Assembly (NCBI GenBank): GCA_012295275.1
Contig: CM022668.1
Location: forward strand, 1,442,137-1,471,636
Length of the DNA: 29,500 bases
Direction of reading: 5' to 3'
Source: Chrysomallon squamiferum
Lineage: Eukaryota > Mollusca > Gastropoda > Neomphalida > Peltospiridae
The notes under the pieces are model-generated. The model was not told where the DNA came from, did no database searches, and saw nothing but the letters and a program-made list of their open reading frames with translations. Below are positions 22,784 to 29,500 of this stretch, in pieces (within the stretch, counting starts at the first letter, position 1; each line of letters opens with the position of its first letter). A program made the position numbers and the translations under genes.

Positions 22784-25700
22784 TCAAAATTCTTTTTTCA
22801 TATCTGCAAAAAAAATAAAATAATAATAACACAATTATTAACCACAATCATTTTTTGTCTGTAAGTTTATTACTAATAACAATAAAAAATGTACAGTTGA
22901 CACATACAAACAAATGAAGAAACACCCAAGACGAACAAACAAGTTCCAAAAAAATAGATAGATAGATTGTCTTTAATTATTTGGAATTTTTTGTTGTCCC
23001 CTATTTTGAAATCTATTATTTGCTTGGCATGTCAGTATTATTATTATTATTATTTTTATTTTTTTTTTATTTGATGTAATCAGTACCTACAGTCACTCAC
23101 CACTTAGTTCTATAAGTTTTCCCTTCCAGCTCATCTCAAGCTTTTTCACAAATCTCTCAAACACCTCAATGGCTGGACCTAAAGATGTTCTTTTGTAATC
23201 TGAAAATAATAGAAAACAGTTCTTTGTTTCTTTTTCTTTTGAAATGAACAATTAAAAACATTATCACAAAAATTAATTTACGTGTTAACCCAAACAGACA
23301 GCATTGCTGAAGATCCTGTTGTTATTACTCAGTCAACCATCTATACCAGCCAGTTTTCCAAGTGTTGGCTTTTGTCTGATTTCAAAACTACTATTTTTAA
23401 AAAGGATAAAGTCCATTAATGCAGCATTTCAGGTATATTTATGTTATATCATTTTCATTTTTCTTTCTTAAAAGAAATATATTAATAATCATAATAAAAA
23501 TTAAAGACTAATTAAATGAGGTTCATTTCAAGATTATTTTGAGAGCACTGAAATATACTGAGAATAATGTAAAAATGTAAAATACTAATATCTTGTTACC
23601 CTTAATTTTTGATGTACTGGTCTCCATGCTGTTCAGTTCCTCTAACAAGTTACTGAAACAAAACAAATAGTAAGATTACTGACTGATGATAAGTGTCAAG
23701 CATTCAAGCTTGAAACAGAAACAAAACCAGGAAGTTTATTGATATTTGTTTATTTTCTTTTCTTTCTACAGTGTAATTCAGATTGCTTTTTTGATGGAAA
23801 TACACGTATTACTTAAAAATCAGCCAACTCTGACAATCATAACTCACTGGTATTAAGAAATAAAAACAAACATGAGTGAGTGAATTATTAGCAAAAATTC
23901 AAAAATCTATATTTAGTTTTCCAATGAAAGAAAAAATACGTGTATTTAAATTTTTTTTTTTTTTCTGGCAATATCTTTTTTTTTTGTAATAGATTATTAT
24001 TTGTTATCATTTTTTTCCAATGGTTTGAAACTAAGGATGCCAGGAAATCAAAGGGAAGTTCATATTATGTAAAGTTTAAAGTAACATCACACCTAATCGT
24101 TGGTACTGAAGCAGGGTCAAATGAGTCAACATTATCCTGATCAAATGGAACACAAACACGACCTGCAATAAAACAGTATATTTTAAAACACAGAACCTAT
24201 GTAAATATTTCATACAAGTTGGAATTGTTCAAGTAATTCAAATATTTTTTAACAAATAAACAATCATCTTCAGTATATAATACTTTAACATACACAGACA
24301 TATAATTTACAAAGTGTACATTGTTCTTGCTGTACCAGTCTAGTTTAAAAATAATGTGAAATACTTACATTACATCTAAATAGAAAGAAAAAAAAAGAAA
24401 AAAAAAGTGCATTTTTTTTGGGAAAAATAAATAGCATGACACCATTTCTTTTATGAGAACAGTTCAAACTCGCCTGTCTTGGGGTGGACACAAAATGGAC
24501 TCTTCAGTAAATGATTAACTCCCTTGCTTACATTGACATCAAGTCTTGGATAACAGAATTGCAACATTATCTCATGAACAGCCATTCTGCTCTTCTTATA
24601 AACACTCTGAAATGTACATTTTTCTACTGTGCAAATGTTCTTTACATAAATAATAAATTGTTACAAAAATGTTAAAAAAGTAATTATGTACAGGACTGTT
24701 TCATTTTTTTAAATTTTGTTCTTATACATTATATCTGTGTTTTGAAAATAATAAAATTATCCCTGTCTGTATACAGTGACATATTAGTCCTGCTTGAACT
24801 TTTTTTAAATCTAAGAACAAAAATAAGTTATGTTTCTCTCCTCCAAACTTCATATTATTATTATTAGGAAATAAAGAAATAACTAATGAAACTAAAATTA
24901 CCATTGATTGACATTCATTGATTCTCTGTTTTAAAATAACCCATCTTGTACTTGAATTCTTGCCAACAGTTGTAAAATCCTGTGTTAGTTTTGTACGCAG
25001 ATGTGACAACAGTTAAAGAAAATCGTGTTGGTGTGTACAAATTTTTAATAAATCAGTTTATTAAAAAGAATAATACCATTCAAATGTTATATAAAAAAAA
25101 AAAAAAAGTTTTATCATTGTGGACAATGTCCGTTTATTTTTAACATCCACTGTACAATCATTTCCAAATTTAAAACTTTTATACTCTGAAGGCTCACATT
25201 TACTTTACACCAGTGGTTCCCATCTTAAAAATGTTTATGTCCGCCCTTTGACATAAAAACAAACTGAGTTTTATGAAAGTGTAATTACTGTAATATAAAG
25301 TAGAAATCCTTTAATTAAATAAAGATAAAGATTAGGCAAACTGTTTGTAGGTACTGCCAGATACATGATAACGTATAGACAAAGTATAACTGACATGTGG
25401 TCATATTATATCACTTTCAAATTGCCCCCCCTTTAGAGTGTGTGCCACACTTTGGGAATCACTGTTTTACACTATGTTTACATCCTGTATTAATTTAAAT
25501 AAAGGTTTTAAAAAGAACAACATAAAAACAATTTACTACCAAAATTAATAAAATAGTGTATAAAAAACATTTTAAATTAAGTTTGTAAATCTGTGTTTTG
25601 TTTACAATGCAGACATGAACTGTGCTAATGTTGTTGTTGATGACATACTTTTGTTTTACAGGCTTGTGTCAGATTGGTGAAACTTCACAGGTTGTTTAAG

Positions 25701-28700
25701 TCAATATACTGTAATTACAGTCATTATAGATCAGTATAAACTTTAACTGTTATATCAGTTAGTAAAAGTATTACAGATGATAGATATTCATTGCTAATTC
25801 TGACAAACAGAAAGAAAGGATATCTTGGTCTGGAATTAGACTTAACAGCTTCACCCACTTTTCTTCATTCTCCAAAATATCTTGTTTTCTTACTGCATAA
25901 TCTGTGAAGTATTCTTCAATAATGTCAAAAGACCGACTGAAAGTTGAGAAAAATCTAATTTTAAAATTGTACTTAAAACTTTAGTTTATATAGCTAAATT
26001 ATGAGTACTGGGTGGAAAGATAGCATTAAAGTTATATTTTAGAAAGTCCTTATCTTACCTGACATGTGGGTGCATGCGTTCATCTAGAGTAACCTTCTTT
26101 GCTTGATTATCTCCACCCTAGGAACAATTTAACATCATTTTAATATTTCACATCAGTTAGTTTCAGATTAACCCATGGGATCATTTTAGTTATTTATTTC
26201 TCCCCACTTTTGAAAATTCTAAAAATGGGCAGATGGAGATTTTAGATATTATCAAAGAGGAATCATTAAAAATAAAAAAGGTTTACATACTGTGGCATTT
26301 GTAACAATGATTAATGTGAGTGCACAGTATGGCATGCACTGACATAAAATGGGTTAAGCAAGGTATTATGCAGAAATTATGTTAACACATCTAACTAAAT
26401 AAAGAGATAAATAGTCATACTGTTACACAGTTCCCTTTCCTAAACTATATCACTCTGAAAATATCCCTTTTATCTATTTTGAAATCATTATTCATTTAAT
26501 AAATACTATGAGAATTAATTCAACATTTAAAATTAATGTTATCACCAGAAACCTTAATCTGTAAGCATTCCTGCTTTACAAATGCCACCTAATACAGATT
26601 AATTGTCTCTAATCAGGATTATCATACACACTGAGTTAATGTGCTACTTTGGATTATTACAGATATATTTGTAATATTACTTGAATGTGTTTTATTTCAT
26701 TTCAATCAAATGATTTATGTATGCCATTGAATCTGTTATTTGGCTTCCTTTTTTTGTTGTTGGGAGTCTTAATACTGTGTTTTTCATGACACTGTAAACA
26801 CAGATATCTGGTCACATGATTTTTTTTTTTTAAAGTTTTAAAGGAGTACTGAATAAATAAACCTGCTGAATGAAAGTTTATCAGCTCAAGTAATTGTCAT
26901 AAATAATTCAACAGAGGATGGTAAATCCTACTAATTCCTTTCTTATCCATATTTTACACAAAAGCAACCATCCAAAAATGAAATTAATTGTATTATATCA
27001 AATACATAAAACAAATTTCACCAAATTTTAAATCAGTAAAATAACTGCAGACTTTAATCCCTAACCTTGACAACAGTAAGATATTCAGCAATAGCTGATC
27101 TTGCACTTTGAGATAATTTTCTGGCTCCTTCATCACAAACCCAGCAGTGAACACCTCGCCGCCCAGAGTAAACCCAGAGCAAGTGTTCATATCCAAAATC
27201 TTCTGTAAAAATCAAAAACAAAAATTCCATAAGTGTTTGGTTTGCTGCTGAAGAAAAAATATCTGATCACAATCACTACAATACAATCTATTTCTTTTTT
27301 AAAAATGATACATGTCAACACAACTGAGACTAAATATTTTTCCAACATTTTAATTTAACTAATTATGTTCTACATACCTTGTAAAGCAGAGTCCAAAATT
27401 TTAACAGCCATTTTCATCAAAGGCCAACATAATTCACAAATGTCGGCACCACTAAGTAGTAAAAAAATAAAATAAAATAAAAAAATTATAAATTAAATAA
27501 AAATAAATATTTTGAACAAATAAACTTCCACATAAATAAATAAATACAGAAATAAAATAAACAAATAAAGTAAAAAAAAATAATTAAAAAATAAAATTAC
27601 TTAATTAATATTTATCTAATAATGTTACATCATAATTATTAGTTTTACATTTTACCAACAAAAAAAATAAAATAAAAATAGAATAAGAAAAAGTTATTTA
27701 CAATTCATTTTAGTTGTGACAGACACAAGCATTTTAAGACCAAATATAGATGCAATACACACACAATGTATTTAATTATTTATGTTTTTCTTTTTAAATA
27801 TTAGCAAAAGATTATTTACGAGCAGCAGTTTCTGACATCATCATAATCTGTCATGTCAATGTCAAACACCAGCTCCTTTTCCTGCGCATGAAGTGCAGCA
27901 GTTTTAACTGTCTTGTGATCTTTAGGCTGAAATCAAAGAATGCAAAACATTCCTCTACTTTCTTAATATTTATTATGTTACTTTTAGAACTATTTTTCAA
28001 AATTATAAAAAATATTTACTTTCAAAAGAAAGAAGGAACTGAAATTAGAGTATATGAAATCACTTTCACAAAATATACATAGTATTTGTTTAATAACAAT
28101 GGAAATGTTAACCAGAATGTATTATGATTTTTTTTAAAAAATTATCTTGACCTCAGAATGATACTGATTTTAATAAATACACCTTCACAGTGTTATATTC
28201 AGTGTTATATTTAAATGCAGTTTTACTTTCCCAGACAAACTTGTTGGTTCTGGTATTATTTTTTAAAATATAAATGTACACACAATAGATAAAAATAAGA
28301 ACTGCTCCTATTTAGTTAAATAGTTAAATATGAATTTTCCAACTTATTATTTTACTGTTTTTGGCAACCTGTCATCATCACTCATAACAAAAGTGACAGT
28401 AAAACAAGAGTGTTTCATAACAGCTGTTTAACCTGTTCTACTTTGACATCATGGTGCTTGTCACTGACAGACACTGGAATTTTCTGACCAGAAGAATTTT
28501 TAGAACAAATTGGATTATTCTGAATACAACTACAGAAAAACAACAACATCGAGATATTTAAAAACTGTATACTTTTGTTGTTATCAATTTATTAAGGGTT
28601 GAAGAAAAAATAAAATAATAACAGTACACTCATTAATTTCTACTTACTTTGTGAGAAAATACAGCCCCAATGTCAATCTTGTATGGACATCTTTTTTGTA

Positions 28701-28805
28701 TTTCTGTTTCTAGTTCTTGCTGGTCAGAAAATGACTGGTATCGGATATACACATCATCCTTCAGTGTGAAGGAAAATTCTCGATTTGAAAAGTAGTGTTT
28801 TGGAA
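22784..28805 (-). CDS. PRIM1: DNA primase small (catalytic) subunit, 5'-partial, exon 2 to stop
   Basis: This is the subunit of DNA polymerase alpha-primase that synthesises RNA primers in the nucleus. Exons: 28805-28648, 27926-27820, 27451-27378, 27202-27066, 26117-26059, 25936-25824, 25002-24902, 24606-24474, 24162-24093, 23652-23600, 23199-23101, 22803-22784. Phases agree throughout, giving 373 residues plus a split first codon; about 40 N-terminal residues lie beyond the right edge. Diagnostic motifs are [21 protein letters not shown], the catalytic acidic motif [12 protein letters not shown], a Cys cluster [12 protein letters not shown] (zinc site), [35 protein letters not shown], and VDSFDP with the third metal-binding Asp. 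The last exon adds only DMKKEF and the stop, which fits the family C-terminus. The 25003-25823 intron is AT-AC and the 24163-24473 intron is GC-AG; the other ten introns contained in the window are GT-AG. Confidence 0.96.
24163..24473 (-). other. PRIM1: GC-AG intron in PRIM1
   Basis: The donor reads CAG/GCGAGT (GC at 24473-24472) and the acceptor TTGCAG/GT. The join HPKT-G-R restores the family sequence and reading frame exactly, while no GT nearby would do so. Apart from the C at +2 the donor is a near-perfect U1 match, as is usual for GC-AG introns. Confidence 0.9.
25003..25823 (-). other. PRIM1: U12-type AT-AC intron in PRIM1
   Basis: The donor G/ATATCCTTT (from 25823) is identical to the minor-spliceosome AT-AC consensus. 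Near the 3' end, TTCTTTAACT (25020-25011) matches the U12 branch site TTCCTTAACT at nine of ten bases. The intron ends in CAC at 25003, 10 bases after the branch A. The join gives [15 protein letters not shown], in frame and matching the length and pattern of the family there. No AG occurs where a normal acceptor would be needed. Confidence 0.93.
25211..25464. mobile_element. Non-autonomous hAT-like element (MITE), 254 bp
   Basis: The left end CAGTGGTTCCCA and the inverted right end CAGTGATTCCCA match at 11 of 12 bases. Both ends carry the C-run/CCTTT character common in animal hAT elements. The flanks are ctttacac (25203-25210) and ttttacac (25465-25472), an 8-bp target duplication with one change. 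There is no transposase frame inside. It sits in the PRIM1 U12 intron. Confidence 0.85.
26172..26353. mobile_element. Possible piggyBac-like MITE, 182 bp
   Basis: The element starts CCCATGGGAT and ends AAAATGGG, flanked on both sides by TTAA (26168-26171 and 26354-26357), the piggyBac-type target duplication. Only the outer five bases of the inverted ends match perfectly, with scattered matches after. No coding frame. It lies in the 26118-27065 PRIM1 intron. Confidence 0.45.
27461..27605. repeat. A-rich (AAATAAA)n low-complexity tract in PRIM1 intron
   Basis: About 145 bp made almost only of A and T in irregular AAATAA and AAAATAA units, immediately upstream (in transcript terms) of the exon at 27451-27378. 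On the coding strand it is a long T-rich pyrimidine tract leading to the acceptor. Confidence 0.75.
28433..28519 (-). other. PRIM1: Candidate 29-codon in-frame cassette exon of PRIM1
   Basis: On the - strand a T-rich tract leads to TTGTATTCAG (ending 28520). The following 87 bases are open in the PRIM1 frame (phase 0 on both sides) and end at CAG/GTTAAA. Inclusion would insert a polar segment starting [11 protein letters not shown] between VFSHK and PKDHKT; skipping joins those two directly and matches the usual family sequence. An upstream acceptor 10 bases earlier would give an in-frame stop. It may be a real alternative exon or chance. Confidence 0.35.
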
Positions 28806-29045
28806 CTGAAACATAAAATCAAATTTATTTTTATTAGTTGGAACAGTGAAAGAAAAAAGATATTTACTCTTCCAAAAATAGATTATTACTGCTCACTTGA
28901 TTTGTTTTGGTTACAAGAAAATATTCTGCACATACATCAATTAAAAGAGGTAGTATTGGAAAAATTGTTCTTTTGACTAGTTTGGCAACAATGAATTTGT
29001 TTATAGTATTATACACTTTTATATATAAACTACAAAAAACTATGG

Positions 29046-29080
<35 letters not shown>

Positions 29081-29500
29081 AACATTGAAACTGATAACCA
29101 GATACTGATGTTAGATGATCATGGATATTGCTAATACTCAAACACTTACACACTATTATTAGTATTAACTGTTAACCATTAGTAATGGCAAAAAACACGA
29201 CATCAGTTATTTATTTTTTCACCAGTCATACAAGAGGACAGTAGCAAAACTAGAAAGAAAGTTGGTGAAGCAGTCTTGGTAATAATATTAAGTATTAACT
29301 AATTTAGTAATTATAATTATTATATTAATAATTAATTGTTGTTGTTTTGTAATGACAGAAATTAAACATATGAAATAGCTATGAGAAAACATATCAGTTA
29401 AAGAATTATAATCTATATAACTGTTATTATAACATCATACATTTATTTATTCGAAGTATAGATGAAATAAATTAAATAATGATAATTTCAGTTTCAATTT
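28806..29500 (-). other. PRIM1: PRIM1 first intron (partial), no exon found
   Basis: I searched the - strand for the missing N-terminal exon (family pattern of an LLxLYYxRLFP type) and did not find it, so the intron runs past the window edge. It contains an A33 homopolymer (29046-29078). Confidence 0.7.
29046..29078. repeat. A33 homopolymer
   Basis: An uninterrupted run of 33 A on the + strand (T33 on the PRIM1 coding strand). No recognisable retroposon body precedes it. Confidence 0.95.

Noticed and set aside
23098-23101. PRIM1 stop at LSGE-TGA in the exon 23199-23101.
   Set aside because: The GTGAGT there is a strong donor, and splicing to 22803 gives DMKKEF-stop, which fits the family C-terminus much better.
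23940-24140. A + strand frame of 66 codons.
   Set aside because: Antisense to the PRIM1 exon at 24093-24162; its first half is T runs.
24902-24979. Using the AG at 24981-24980 as a normal acceptor for this PRIM1 exon.
   Set aside because: It would drop LRTKLTQ, has no good pyrimidine tract, and no GT donor upstream gives a matching frame; the AT-AC solution fits fully.
24722-25009. Reading the 95-codon reverse frame as its own gene.
   Set aside because: Its first 34 residues are PRIM1 exon 25002-24902; the rest is intron read-through past the GTAATT donor.

Overview
The window is nuclear DNA from an animal. It is AT-rich, full of microsatellites and homopolymers, and its genes are split into many short exons by introns of roughly 80 to 1000 bp. 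There is no bacterial-style gene packing. I saw no rRNA, tRNA or CRISPR array. The protein sequences look invertebrate, and a spiralian such as a mollusc is my best guess, but the window does not prove this.

Layout: bases 1-4028 hold no gene I can identify, only microsatellites and one doubtful exon. Bases 4038-7683 (+) hold a complete seven-coding-exon gene for a 339-residue membrane-anchored SPFH/band 7 protein. Bases 7684-11500 are a convergent 3' region with poly(A) signals for both strands. Bases 11827-21083 (-) hold a complete importin beta-1 gene (KPNB1). I joined 23 coding exons; the last base of the stop codon comes from a 24th exon. The product is 877 residues. Bases 21084-22632 are the spacer to the next gene and hold possible KPNB1 promoter elements. 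Bases 22784-28805 (-) hold the DNA primase small subunit (PRIM1), from exon 2 to the stop; its first exon lies beyond the right edge.

The most interesting points come from splicing the PRIM1 exons by hand. One intron has AT-AC ends with a perfect minor-spliceosome (U12) donor and a near-perfect branch site. The next intron but one is GC-AG. A possible in-frame 29-codon cassette exon lies near the right end. The U12 intron also carries a non-autonomous hAT-type element with 8-bp target duplications, and another PRIM1 intron carries a piggyBac-like element flanked by TTAA. KPNB1 has a stop codon split across its last intron. In its second intron there is a YY1-type site directly over an ATG whose short frame could splice in frame to exon 3.

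The three genes do not form a pathway: one is a membrane scaffold of unknown role, one a nuclear import receptor, and one the replication primer-synthesis subunit. All exon joins come from reading frame, splice motifs and remembered family sequence; no alignment was run.
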